From CAMENZ01 sp041854955 (GTDB lineage Bacteria > Bacillota > Clostridia > Peptostreptococcales > Anaerovoracaceae): DNA of 18,612 nt. A model generated the notes under the pieces. That model was not told the DNA's origin. It was given only the letters and a program-made list of their open reading frames with translations, and searched no databases. Numbering within the stretch: position 1 is the stretch's first letter; every line of letters begins with the position of its first letter. A program made the position numbers and the translations under genes. This document shows, piece after piece, positions 1 through 8,622 of the stretch. Location: the NCBI GenBank assembly GCA_041854955.1, contig JBHADF010000059.1, positions 1-18,612 of the forward strand, read 5' to 3'.

Positions 1-465
1 TTCTTTAAGGCTCACGTCAAATATGTAGGCCAGCTCCTCAAAGAGCATCTTTTCCGCATCCCTGAGAAATTTCTCATCGGAAGCATGAAGCTTTTTACCT
101 TGCTTTTCCTGTTTTTCCCTATGGACATGGAGATTTTGCGTCATTGCGACTATATCCTCGCTGCTTCCGCAGAGCAAAATTTCCTTATATACGCGTTGCC
201 TCGCCCTTTCGTTATCTATCCAAGCTAAGGCATCTATTTTAGTATCCTCTATGAGCCTGCGGGCCTGTTCCACAGAAAGCACCGCCCTCATGCGCTCCAT
301 AATCTTCTCGTTTTTACAGGGCACATAGACCGTTTCACCCGGCCTCTTAAGCGGGCTCAAAATATAATACTTTATAACTTCTCCATCAAATTTCTTTTCG
401 GTAATATCATCTATTTTACAGAGACCGTCTGTCCCGTATACTACAACATCTCCCATCTTATACAT
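1..465 (-). CDS. carD: CarD/CdnL-family transcriptional regulator, 3' end outside window
   Basis: Translation of the - strand from the ATG at 465 gives 155 in-frame codons without a stop, running off the left edge, so the C-terminus is missing. The product begins MYKMGDVVVYGTDGLCKI and continues with a small beta-rich N-terminal region ending near YYILSPLKRPGETVYVPC (residues 35-52). This is the RNA-polymerase-interacting domain shared by CarD/CdnL proteins and the TRCF repair helicase. The rest is helical and charged, as in the CarD C-terminal DNA-binding part. Family members bind the RNAP beta subunit and stabilise open promoter complexes. Usual length is about 160-170 residues, so only a few codons are probably missing. 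A GAGAGG ribosome binding site lies 8 nt before the start. The gene lies downstream of polC but has its own candidate promoter. Confidence 0.85.
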   Translation of the reverse strand, partial: MYKMGDVVVYGTDGLCKIDDITEKKFDGEVIKYYILSPLKRPGETVYVPCKNEKIMERMRAVLSVEQARRLIEDTKIDALAWIDNERARQRVYKEILLCGSSEDIVAMTQNLHVHREKQEKQGKKLHASDEKFLRDAEKMLFEELAYIFDVSLKE

Positions 466-509
466 TTATAGTTCCTCTCTATTCAAGCACCGCAATCCCG
501 TATGAATAT

Positions 510-538
510 AGTATAACACAGATTTGTGGAGATTTCGA
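510..538 (-). promoter_or_regulatory. Candidate sigma-A promoter for carD
   Basis: On the - strand a TCGAAA -35 (533-538) and a TATACT -10 (510-515) are separated by exactly 17 nt, about 45 nt before the carD ATG. The -35 matches TTGACA at only 4 of 6 positions. No good intrinsic terminator is visible after polC, so readthrough from the large operon is also possible. Confidence 0.5.
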
Positions 539-590
539 GGGAAATTAGCATATTCCTGCTTTTTCTTAAATTTCTCCCCTTTAAGAATGC

Positions 591-3500
591 TTAAAACATG
601 GACAGCTGATCCGTCTCCGCCATACCGGCAAAGATTCCGTGGTTTTTCATAGCTTCTACCACAGACTTGTTCAATCTGGCCCTGATTACAGCTTCCTCTA
701 TGGTTTCATAGGGCTTCTTCTGATTTTCCTCATAGAGAGCTATGGCCACCGTTTCTCCAACACCTTCTATGGCCAGGAAGGGAAGCTGTACCTTACCGTC
801 CAGCACGTTGAACTTCTTTGCCAGGGAGGTTTTCAGGTTGGCCGGAATAAAGTCAAAGCCTCTGGCATACATCTCGTAGGCCACCTCCAGCACTGTATAT
901 TCGTCCTTTTCCTTTGCAGTGGCATTGGTGCTCTTGGCCGCTATCCTGTCCATCTTATCCAAGATGGCCCTCTTACCTGCCAAGATGGTCTCAGCGTCAA
1001 AGTTGGCCGCCTTGGTTGTAAAATAGGTGGCATAAAACTCTACAGGATAATATACCTTGAACCAAGCCATTCTGAAGGACATCATAACATATGCTACGGC
1101 ATGAGCTCTGGGGAACATGTACTGTATCTTTATGCAGGAATCTATGTACCAATCAGGAACGCCGTGGTCCTTCATAAGGTTTCTGTGCTCTTCCGTCAAA
1201 GGCTTATTCTTTCTGACAATCTCCATTATGGTGAAGGCTGTCTTGTTTTCTATCCCCTTCAGCATGAGATAGTTCATTATGTCGTCTCGCGTAGATATAA
1301 CCTCCCTCATGGTGGCCGTGCCCGACTTTATGTAGTCCTGAGCGTTGTTAAGCCATACATCGGTTCCATGGGAGAAGCCTGAAATTCTGACCAAATCGGC
1401 AAACTTGTCCGGATGAATATCGTCCAGCATCTGCCTGGTGAAAGGTGTTCCGAATTCGGGTATGGCAAAGGTTCCATGGGTCTGGGTATACTCCCTGTCC
1501 TTTATGTCTAAGGCCTCGATGCCGTTGAATATGCTCAGTACCTTCCTGTCCGTCAGGTCGATGGTCAAAGGATTTACCCCTGTCAAGTCCTGAAGCTGCC
1601 TCAGCATCTGTGGCACATCGTGTCCCAGCACATCCAGCTTCAGCAAGTTCTTATCTATCTTGTGATAGTCGAAGTGGGTGGTAATAATATCGGAAGATGA
1701 ATCGTTGGCAGGATGCTGTATGGGGCAGAATTCAAAGATTTCATGGTCATCAGGTACTATTACTATTCCTCCCGGATGCTGTCCCGTAGTCTTCTTTACT
1801 CCGGTGCAGCCCTGGGCCAGTCTGTCCGCCTCGTATTTATTTATGGGGATTTCCCTTTCCTCAAAATACTTCATGACATAGCCATAGGCAGTCTTATCCG
1901 CTACGGAGCCTACGGTTCCCGCCTTATAAACGTTCTTTTCTCCGAAGATTTCTCCCACATACTTATGGGCTGTGGCCTGATATTCCCCCGCAAAATTCAA
2001 GTCGATATCCGGCTCCTTATCTCCGTCAAAGCCTAAGAAGGTGGCAAAGGGAATGGTAAAGCCGTCCCTCTTCATGGGAGTTCCGCACTTAGGGCAATCC
2101 ATGGGTGGCATATCTATGCCACAGTCAAATTCATTCATATTTCCCCATATAATTTCCTTACACTCAGGGCATATATAATGGGGTTCCAAAGGATTTACCT
2201 CCGTAATTCCCGCCATGGTTGCGGCAAAGGAGGAACCTACGGATCCCCTGGAGCCTACCAGATAGCCGTCTTCCAAGGATTTGTTTACCAGCATCTGAGC
2301 GCTTACATACATGACGGCATAGCCGTTATCTATGATGGAGGAAAGCTCCTTTTCCAAACGCTCTCCGATTCTGTCGGGCAGAGGGTCTCCATACATTTCA
2401 TGAGCCTTCTTCATGCAGCTTTCCCTTAGGGTTTCCTTGTCTCCTTCAATCTTAGGGGGGAACTTTCCCTTGGGCACGGGACTTACCTCTCCACTTACCA
2501 TATCGGCTACCATATTGCTGTTTTTTATAACCACCTCTATGGCCTTTTCTTTTCCTAAATAGGAAAACTCCTCCAGCATTTCCTCCGTAGTCCTCATGTA
2601 GAGTCCCTGGCCGTTGCTTTCCTGGTCACCGAAGCCCAGGCCCGCCATGATGATGTTTCTGTATATGGCATCGTCTGCAGAGCCGTAATGAGCATCTGTT
2701 GTGGCTATAACCGGCTTGCCCAGCTTTTCACCGAGACGGCAGATAGCCAGGTTTACCCTTCTAAGGTCATCGTCGTTCTTTATTTTTTCTCCGTTGAAAT
2801 AATAGTCCTTTTCAAACATGAACCTGTTATTTATGACAGGCTGGATTTCCAAATAGTCATATCTGGAGGCTATCTCCTCCTGCCTCTCCGGACTTTCGGC
2901 TTCCTTTACATGGTGGCCCTGCTTGTTGCTCCAGGTGTACTTTATAAAGGACTGATACACCTCTCCCGCTTCGCAGGCGGCGCCTATTATAAGGCCTTCC
3001 CTGTGGGCTTCCAGCATGGACCAGGGAATCCTGGGCCTGTGGTAGAAATAGTTCAGATGGGAATAGGATACCAGCTTGTATATGTTCTTTAAGCCCTCTT
3101 GGTCCTTAGCCAAAATTATAATGTGATTTATATGCTTTTTCTTGTATTCAATAGTTCCGTCTTCCCTTCGAGATTCCCTGTCATCGAAGACATAGCCCTC
3201 TAAACCGTATATGAGCTTTATGGGTCTGCCGGCCTTTGTCTGCTTTGCAGCTTCTTCTGCTGCATCGGGGAAGGCTTGAACAACGCCGTGATCTGTTATG
3301 GCTATGGCCGGTTGTCCCCAGAGGGCTGCCTGCTTCACCACATCGGCGGCCTCGTTAAGACCGTCCATGGAGCTCATTTTCGTATGAATATGGAGCTCTA
3401 CTCTTTTTCCAAAAGCACAGTTATCCATATTGTCATGGCCCATTGAGTCAAGCTTTTCCACAGATTTCATCTCGACGGTATTCATATTTTCAAATCTGTC

Positions 3501-4481
3501 GAACTGTACCTCTCCCTGTATCTTAACTCCGTCTCCCACCTTCAGATGCTCTTCCAGTTCATTCATCTTGCTTTCCGTTACAAAAGCCTTGGTGCAGATG
3601 GTAGTCTTTTTATCAGTAATCAACAGTGTTGCCAGATAGCTTCCGCTCTTAAGTTTTCTCTTGGTTATTCTGAAGAGGATTCCCTCCACTATAACATTCC
3701 CCAGCTCCGGTGATATATGGCTGAGCTCGGCGGTCTTGTTCCCTTTGATGGGCTTTCCCATGATGCGGTTTCCTTCTGCCGGAAGTTCCTTTTGCCGCCT
3801 TTTCCATTGGCCCTTCTGCGGGAAATCCCCTTTTGGCTGATTGAAGCTACCACGGCCTTCCTCTTGAGTACCGCCGGCTTCCTGTGCCGCCGCACGGGCT
3901 TTTAACTCCTCCGCATATTCTCTGACAGAGCCTTCTATCTCTTCTCTTTCACAATCTATAAAGAGTTTTTCCTTTTCCTGATATATCTCATCATCATTGA
4001 CGAACACAATGTCCGTCTCTATGCCGAAGGTGTCCATTAAAATTCTTTCAAACTCCTTCTTGACGAATTTGTTCAGCTGTTCCGTTGCCAACTTTCCGAA
4101 GGCTCCTATGATTACACTGTCACCCTCAAAGCTTATGTTTTCCATATCCATGGCATTGGTAAAGGCGGCAAAGCCTCCATTGAGAATTTTAGCCATATAT
4201 GGAATATAGTTTCTGATAATTGCCCTCTCCTCCATGATCATGTCAGAAAAGTCAAATTCAAACTCCACCTTGTCTACGACAGCTATCTTGTTTATTATTA
4301 ATGCCTCCAGCCTTTCCTTATCCAAAAAAGGCAACACAAAATTCATGGTCATGGGCAGTCTCAAAAGGCCCTCTTCCTGAACCAGTACCGCCTTACCAAT
4401 CTCATAATTGCACTTCTTATCAGCTGCAATTTCCTTATTTATACTGTCCCAATCCACAATCCGTTGGATTAAATCCTTCAT
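591..4481 (-). CDS. polC: DNA polymerase III alpha subunit, PolC type, lacking the exonuclease domain
   Basis: This is the replicative DNA polymerase of low-GC Gram-positives, 1296 aa. Visible parts in order: PolC N-terminal region (1-195), charged linker (195-240), OB-fold (about 250-345), PHP domain starting at ELHIHT (H364, H366) with TDH (397-398), E428, H453 and TDAHY (D596, H598), a four-Cys zinc site (C771, C774, C796, C799), and the polymerase core with PDIDLNF (D825, D827) and DVLGHD (D950). It ends in the clamp-binding motif QLSMF. Usual PolC is about 1430-1450 aa and carries a DnaQ-like exonuclease of roughly 190 residues inside the PHP domain. Here GLEGYVFDD (427-435) passes almost directly to HINHIIILAK (450-459), so that domain is absent. 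The ATG overlaps the ispG stop as ATGA, with GAGGAAG as ribosome binding site, so translation is probably coupled. It is the last gene of the operon. Confidence 0.97.
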   Translation of the reverse strand: MKDLIQRIVDWDSINKEIAADKKCNYEIGKAVLVQEEGLLRLPMTMNFVLPFLDKERLEALIINKIAVVDKVEFEFDFSDMIMEERAIIRNYIPYMAKILNGGFAAFTNAMDMENISFEGDSVIIGAFGKLATEQLNKFVKKEFERILMDTFGIETDIVFVNDDEIYQEKEKLFIDCEREEIEGSVREYAEELKARAAAQEAGGTQEEGRGSFNQPKGDFPQKGQWKRRQKELPAEGNRIMGKPIKGNKTAELSHISPELGNVIVEGILFRITKRKLKSGSYLATLLITDKKTTICTKAFVTESKMNELEEHLKVGDGVKIQGEVQFDRFENMNTVEMKSVEKLDSMGHDNMDNCAFGKRVELHIHTKMSSMDGLNEAADVVKQAALWGQPAIAITDHGVVQAFPDAAEEAAKQTKAGRPIKLIYGLEGYVFDDRESRREDGTIEYKKKHINHIIILAKDQEGLKNIYKLVSYSHLNYFYHRPRIPWSMLEAHREGLIIGAACEAGEVYQSFIKYTWSNKQGHHVKEAESPERQEEIASRYDYLEIQPVINNRFMFEKDYYFNGEKIKNDDDLRRVNLAICRLGEKLGKPVIATTDAHYGSADDAIYRNIIMAGLGFGDQESNGQGLYMRTTEEMLEEFSYLGKEKAIEVVIKNSNMVADMVSGEVSPVPKGKFPPKIEGDKETLRESCMKKAHEMYGDPLPDRIGERLEKELSSIIDNGYAVMYVSAQMLVNKSLEDGYLVGSRGSVGSSFAATMAGITEVNPLEPHYICPECKEIIWGNMNEFDCGIDMPPMDCPKCGTPMKRDGFTIPFATFLGFDGDKEPDIDLNFAGEYQATAHKYVGEIFGEKNVYKAGTVGSVADKTAYGYVMKYFEEREIPINKYEADRLAQGCTGVKKTTGQHPGGIVIVPDDHEIFEFCPIQHPANDSSSDIITTHFDYHKIDKNLLKLDVLGHDVPQMLRQLQDLTGVNPLTIDLTDRKVLSIFNGIEALDIKDREYTQTHGTFAIPEFGTPFTRQMLDDIHPDKFADLVRISGFSHGTDVWLNNAQDYIKSGTATMREVISTRDDIMNYLMLKGIENKTAFTIMEIVRKNKPLTEEHRNLMKDHGVPDWYIDSCIKIQYMFPRAHAVAYVMMSFRMAWFKVYYPVEFYATYFTTKAANFDAETILAGKRAILDKMDRIAAKSTNATAKEKDEYTVLEVAYEMYARGFDFIPANLKTSLAKKFNVLDGKVQLPFLAIEGVGETVAIALYEENQKKPYETIEEAVIRARLNKSVVEAMKNHGIFAGMAETDQLSMF

Positions 4482-5557
4482 AAATCTTCCTCGATGGCTA
4501 CGATCAGTTCTTCTGCCAGTTGTCTTTCCTCTACGGTTTTAATTATTTTTCCTTTTTTAAATATGAGACCCTTGCCATCGCCTCCGGCCACTCCGAAATC
4601 AGCTTCGGCAGCCTCTCCAGGTCCGTTTACGGCACAGCCCATTACAGCTATCCTCATGGACTTCCGTCCTTGGGCTGCCAGCTTTTCCTCCAAAGGCTTC
4701 AGCTTCTCCTCCACCTCTGCTGCCAGGGCTTCCAAATTTATCCTTGTCCTGCCGCAGGTAGGGCATGAAACCACATCTATGGTAGAGGGCAGCATATCCA
4801 GACTGCGCAAAATATCCCTTGCCAAAAGCACCTCTTCCACCGGGTCTGCCGTAAGAGAAACTCTCATGGTATCGCCTATGCCTTCCAAAAGCAGGGCTCC
4901 TATGCCCACAGAGGATTTTACCCTTCCCATTTTCAGAGTTCCAGCCTCTGTAACGCCTATGTGTATGGGATGCTCCGTTTGTCCTGCCAGAAGCTTATGG
5001 GCTCTGTGGTTAAGAACCACCTGGGACGCCTTTAAGGAAACAACCAAATTGTCATAGCCTAAATCTTCTATGAGCTTAAGGTTATTTATAGCGCTCTCGG
5101 CCAAGGCTTCCGCTGTAACAGCGCCGTACTTTGCCAAAAGAGGCTTTTCCAAAGAGCCGGAATTAACACCTACTCTTATGGGTATATCTCTTTCCTTGGC
5201 GCAGTCCACCACAGCCTTAAGTCGGGTTATATCACCGATGTTGCCGGGATTTATTCTTACCTTGTCGGCCCCCTTTTCCATGGCCAAAACGGCCAAGCGA
5301 TAATCGAAATGTATGTCTGCCACCAGAGGCGTTCTCAGTCCATTCTGGCGCAGAAAATTCTTTACTTCTCCGAAAACCTCCGCCGCCTCACGGTCCGGCA
5401 CGGCGATTCTCACAATGTCGCAGCCCACATCTGACAGACCTTCAATCTGTCTAATCAATCCCTTTTTATCATGGGAGTCCACATTGGTCATGGACTGAAT
5501 AGCCACAGGGTTTCCTCCACCTATGACCACATCTCCTATTCTGACAAGCTTTGACAT
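4478..5557 (-). CDS. ispG: 4-hydroxy-3-methylbut-2-enyl diphosphate synthase (IspG/GcpE)
   Basis: IspG converts methylerythritol cyclodiphosphate to HMBPP in the MEP isoprenoid pathway, using a 4Fe-4S cluster in the cytosol. The 359-aa protein has the N-terminal TIM barrel beginning RIGDVVIGGGNPVAIQSMTN, with VADIHFDYRLA near residues 79-89 and RINPGNIG at 101-108. The C-terminal cluster domain has SCPTCGRTR (C265, C268) and MGCAVNGPGEA (C308, E315), the three Cys and one Glu expected to hold the cluster. The length is normal for the bacterial two-domain form. The start has AGGAGG 4 nt upstream and lies 11 nt after the rseP stop. The gene overlaps polC by 4 nt. In Bacillus subtilis proS sits between rasP and polC; here ispG takes that place. 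Confidence 0.97.
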   Translation of the reverse strand: MSKLVRIGDVVIGGGNPVAIQSMTNVDSHDKKGLIRQIEGLSDVGCDIVRIAVPDREAAEVFGEVKNFLRQNGLRTPLVADIHFDYRLAVLAMEKGADKVRINPGNIGDITRLKAVVDCAKERDIPIRVGVNSGSLEKPLLAKYGAVTAEALAESAINNLKLIEDLGYDNLVVSLKASQVVLNHRAHKLLAGQTEHPIHIGVTEAGTLKMGRVKSSVGIGALLLEGIGDTMRVSLTADPVEEVLLARDILRSLDMLPSTIDVVSCPTCGRTRINLEALAAEVEEKLKPLEEKLAAQGRKSMRIAVMGCAVNGPGEAAEADFGVAGGDGKGLIFKKGKIIKTVEERQLAEELIVAIEEDL

Positions 5558-5568
5558 ACTACCTCCTA

Positions 5569-6624
5569 TCAGCCTAAAAGCCGTACTATATCATTTTTCG
5601 TTACATATAGCATAAGGCCCATGAGCAGCACAATGCCCACGGTATGAACCACACCCTCCACCTTGGCGGATACAGGCCTACCCGTAATCCAACTGTATAT
5701 TACAAAAATTATTCTTCCTCCATCCAGTGCAGGTAAAGGAAGCATGTTTATAAGGGCCAGGTTCAGGCAGATCATAGCCGTAAGGAAACCATAATACCAA
5801 ACCCCCTTATCTATGGATTGGTTCACCATGGAAACCACTCCCACGGGCCCTGCCAATTCTTCTGTGCTCACCTGTCCTGTGAAAATTTGTTTTATGGCCG
5901 TAAACATAACCTTTCCCATATTCCAGGTGGATTGGGCACCCACCACCACAGATTTAAATGGGTTATGGCTTACCCTGCAGCTAATTCCCACAGCGTAGCT
6001 TTTAACTAGGGTACCGTCTTCTGCAGTCAACTCCCTCATCTCAGGCGTTACGGAAATGCTTACCTTTTCCTTCTGTCTTTCCACGGTGAAGGTCATGGTC
6101 TTCCCCTGGCTCTTCTGCAGTATGGACACCACTTCCGACCATTCTTTTATGGGAGTTCCGTCTATTTCCAGAATTTTATCTCCTGCCTGAAGCTGAGCCG
6201 TAGCTGCGGGAGAACCCTCAGTCACCTTCTTGACTTCCGTAGTTGGAAAGCCGGTGATGCCTACGATCAAAGACATGATGAGGAAAGCACAGAGCACATT
6301 CATAGCCGAGCCTGCAGCCAAGATGATTATCTTTTGCCAAGGCTTCTTGTTGTTGAAGGCCCTCGGGTTACGGGGTTTGTTCTCGGCAGCCGAATCCTCC
6401 TCGGTGCTTCCGTCCTCTCCTTCCATGGCGCAAAAGCCACCTATGGGAAAAAGTCTTATGCTCTGCAGGGTTTCCCCTTTTTGCCGCTTCCATATTACAG
6501 GTCCCATGCCGAAGGCAAATTCCTTCACCTCCACATCGCATTTCTTAGCGGCTATATAGTGCCCCAATTCATGGGGAAATATCATTACAAAGAACAATAA
6601 TATTGCTAATATTGCTGTTATCAT
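5569..6624 (-). CDS. rseP: RseP/RasP-type site-2 intramembrane zinc metalloprotease
   Basis: This is a membrane-embedded M50 protease that cleaves transmembrane anti-sigma factors and signal peptide remnants. The 351-aa protein has an N-terminal transmembrane segment with the zinc motif FPHELGHY (H18, E19, H22), then a loop with RLFPIGGFCAMEGED, a transmembrane segment near 100-125, a single PDZ domain (about 128-196, with AQLQAGDKILEIDG), and a C-terminal membrane part with NMLPLPALDGGR (D301 is the third zinc ligand) and a last transmembrane helix near 325-341. One PDZ domain is usual for Firmicute RasP, against two in E. coli RseP. The start is preceded by AAAGGA. It sits 20 nt after dxr and 11 nt before ispG, the usual cdsA-dxr-rseP order. 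Its substrates cannot be told from this window. Confidence 0.95.
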   Translation of the reverse strand: MITAILAILLFFVMIFPHELGHYIAAKKCDVEVKEFAFGMGPVIWKRQKGETLQSIRLFPIGGFCAMEGEDGSTEEDSAAENKPRNPRAFNNKKPWQKIIILAAGSAMNVLCAFLIMSLIVGITGFPTTEVKKVTEGSPAATAQLQAGDKILEIDGTPIKEWSEVVSILQKSQGKTMTFTVERQKEKVSISVTPEMRELTAEDGTLVKSYAVGISCRVSHNPFKSVVVGAQSTWNMGKVMFTAIKQIFTGQVSTEELAGPVGVVSMVNQSIDKGVWYYGFLTAMICLNLALINMLPLPALDGGRIIFVIYSWITGRPVSAKVEGVVHTVGIVLLMGLMLYVTKNDIVRLLG

Positions 6625-6644
6625 TTTTCATTCCTTTCAATTTT

Positions 6645-7787
6645 TTATTTTGCCATTTCCGCAACTCTTATTCTGGCCTCTCGGTCGATTTCCAAAATTC
6701 CGGAAATATCTGCGTTATATACGGGCTCATAGCCTTCCATGAATTTATCCAAAATTCGTTGAATCTCTATAAACCTTATTTTCTTTTCCAAAAACATGCC
6801 AACCAGTGCTTCATTGGCTCCGTTGAGAGCAGCACCGCAGCTTCCGCCTGCTTCCAAGGCTCTGTAAGCCAGCTCCAAGCATTTGAAAACTTGTGTGTCC
6901 GGTCTTTCGAAGGTCAGCCTTGAAGCCTCTTCAAAAAAGTTCAGGCTTTTTTCATTGCTGCTAATCCTGTCCGGGTATCCCAGGGCCAGGCTTATGGGTA
7001 TTTTCATGTCGGGAAGTCCCATCTGACCTATAACGGAATTGTCCATATATTCCACGGCTGAGTGAAGTATGGATTGAGGATGAATCAGCACCTGTATTTT
7101 AGCAGGCTCTACATTAAAAAGCCATTTTGCTTCTATGACTTCCAGACCCTTGTTCATCAAGGTGGCCGAATCTACAGTTATCTTTGGTCCCATGCTCCAC
7201 TTGGGATGGTTCAAGGCCTGCTCTAAGGTGACAGCTTCCAGCTCCTCCAAGGTTTTACCTCTGAAGGGTCCTCCTGAGCAGGTCAGTAAAATCTTCTTTA
7301 TCTTACGGCCTTCATTTCCCTCTATACACTGGAAAATGGCCGAATGTTCGCTATCTACCGGCAGCAGCTTCACTCCTGCTTCGCAGGTAGCCTTCTCAAT
7401 GATAGCTCCGCCTGCTACCAAGGTTTCCTTGTTGGCCAGGGCTATATCCTTGCCTGTCTTTACTGCCATATAGGTGGGCTCCAGGCCCATAATGCCCACC
7501 AAGCCGTTGAGCATCACATGATAATCAGCCTTTGCTGCCTCCTTTAGGCCTTCCCTGCCCCAAAGGAAGTCTGTTTCCGGAAAGCTTTTGCTTAACCGGA
7601 TAGCGTCCTCTTCCATTTGGGTGACAGCTATTTCCGGTTTAAATTCCTTTAGTTGTTCTTCAAAGAGACTTGTATTTCTGCCACAGGTTAGACAGAAGGC
7701 CCGGAACCTGTCCGGATTTTCCCTTATGACCTGCAAGCTTTGAGTTCCTATGGAGCCGGTGGCCCCGAATACGGCTATTTTCTTCAA
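6645..7787 (-). CDS. dxr: 1-deoxy-D-xylulose 5-phosphate reductoisomerase
   Basis: Dxr (IspC) rearranges and reduces DXP to methylerythritol 4-phosphate with NADPH, the first committed MEP-pathway step. The 380-aa protein opens with an NADPH-binding Rossmann motif GATGSIG (8-14). Metal-binding residues are in PVDSEH (D145, E147) and MNKGLEVIEA (N212, K213, E216). Substrate loops are SGGPFRG (171-177) and NHPKWSMGPKITVDSAT (193-209). The length is typical. The start codon is TTG, at 7785-7787, supported by AGGAGG 7 nt upstream and by the fact that the Rossmann strand begins right at MKKIAVFG. It lies 34 nt after cdsA and 20 nt before rseP. With ispG and uppS in the same operon it ties precursor supply to undecaprenyl carrier synthesis. 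Confidence 0.96.
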   Translation of the reverse strand: MKKIAVFGATGSIGTQSLQVIRENPDRFRAFCLTCGRNTSLFEEQLKEFKPEIAVTQMEEDAIRLSKSFPETDFLWGREGLKEAAKADYHVMLNGLVGIMGLEPTYMAVKTGKDIALANKETLVAGGAIIEKATCEAGVKLLPVDSEHSAIFQCIEGNEGRKIKKILLTCSGGPFRGKTLEELEAVTLEQALNHPKWSMGPKITVDSATLMNKGLEVIEAKWLFNVEPAKIQVLIHPQSILHSAVEYMDNSVIGQMGLPDMKIPISLALGYPDRISSNEKSLNFFEEASRLTFERPDTQVFKCLELAYRALEAGGSCGAALNGANEALVGMFLEKKIRFIEIQRILDKFMEGYEPVYNADISGILEIDREARIRVAEMAK

Positions 7788-7821
7788 AGAAAGTCCTCCT
7801 AATATCCCTTTCCCGTGAAAT

Positions 7822-8622
7822 TTATCCTATGAGCGTGGCAATGGTTATGACATAGTACACTGCAGGAGCAACGAAAAGCACACTGTCAAATCTGTCTAAA
7901 ATGCCACCGTGGCCGGGAATCAAATTGCCATAATCCTTTATACCCATCTGTCTTTTAAAGGCTGAGGCTGAAAGGTCTCCCAGCTGAGCTGCTACGCTTC
8001 CGAAGATACCTATGAAAATACATACAAGCCACATATCCCGTGCCGCTAGAAGGCCGAATAAGGTGCATAGTATCACGCTTCCGGCCATACCGCCCAAGGC
8101 TCCCTCTACACTTTTCTTGGGTGAAAGTCCCGGGCAAAGCTTATGCTTGCCCATGCTTATGCCTACGAAATATGCAAAGATATCCGTACCGAAGGAAGCC
8201 AACAGTACAAGCCATATTAGAATCCTGTAGGAAGAGAAATCTATCATAACCATGTGGTAGAATAACAATACCACATACAGCATCCCAAAAAGGGTAGATG
8301 TCATGTCGGCCATCTTTCTCTTTTCCACATTGAAGCCGTATATCATAGAGCTGATAACTGCTAAAAAGGTCCAAAGGGTCAGGGCTGTATGAGTTGGCAG
8401 AACACCTTGCAAAACCAAGAGGTGCAGGCCATACATGACCAGTATGGAGCCGTAGCCCACCGCGAAGGAAGGCTTTGCTCCGGCGCTTTCCGCACCCTTG
8501 TAAAACTCTCTAAGTCCAATGGCAGAAACCACAAGGCCGGCTGCCGCCAGCCAAAGGCCTCCCAGCCAAATAATAATCAGAAAGGGCAGCATCAGGCATG
8601 CCGAAATAATTCTCGTCTTCAT
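7822..8622 (-). CDS. cdsA: Phosphatidate cytidylyltransferase (CDP-diglyceride synthase)
   Basis: CdsA makes CDP-diacylglycerol from phosphatidic acid and CTP in the cytoplasmic membrane, the branch point to phosphatidylglycerol and other phospholipids. The 266-aa protein is strongly hydrophobic, with about seven or eight membrane segments. The family signature is near the C-terminus: residues 217-247, starting LSASAFKRQMGIKD and ending PGHGGILDRFDS, with the metal-binding Asp pair D243 and D246. Upstream are FGTDIFAY (144-151) and SPKKSVEGALGG (167-178), also conserved in the family. The ATG directly follows the uppS TAG with no spacer, and its GGAGG ribosome binding site lies inside the end of uppS, so translation is likely coupled. 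Family length is about 260-285 aa. Confidence 0.95.
   Translation of the reverse strand: MKTRIISACLMLPFLIIIWLGGLWLAAAGLVVSAIGLREFYKGAESAGAKPSFAVGYGSILVMYGLHLLVLQGVLPTHTALTLWTFLAVISSMIYGFNVEKRKMADMTSTLFGMLYVVLLFYHMVMIDFSSYRILIWLVLLASFGTDIFAYFVGISMGKHKLCPGLSPKKSVEGALGGMAGSVILCTLFGLLAARDMWLVCIFIGIFGSVAAQLGDLSASAFKRQMGIKDYGNLIPGHGGILDRFDSVLFVAPAVYYVITIATLIG

Noticed and set aside
576..596. Small inverted repeat at the polC stop as a terminator
   Set aside because: The TTTAAG/CTTAAA stem is A/T-rich, 6 bp, includes the stop codon and lacks a following U-tract.
639..1382. A 247-codon + strand ORF opposite polC
   Set aside because: It lies antisense to the conserved C-terminal part of PolC, has no ribosome binding site or recognisable family, and its composition follows from the polC codons. 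Many shorter ORFs opposite the other genes were rejected for the same reason.
3174..3197. YVFDDRES in PolC as a relic of the exonuclease motif FDVETTG
   Set aside because: Alignment with ordinary PolC places it on GMEANLVDDGVP, the PHP segment before the exonuclease, so the likeness is accidental.
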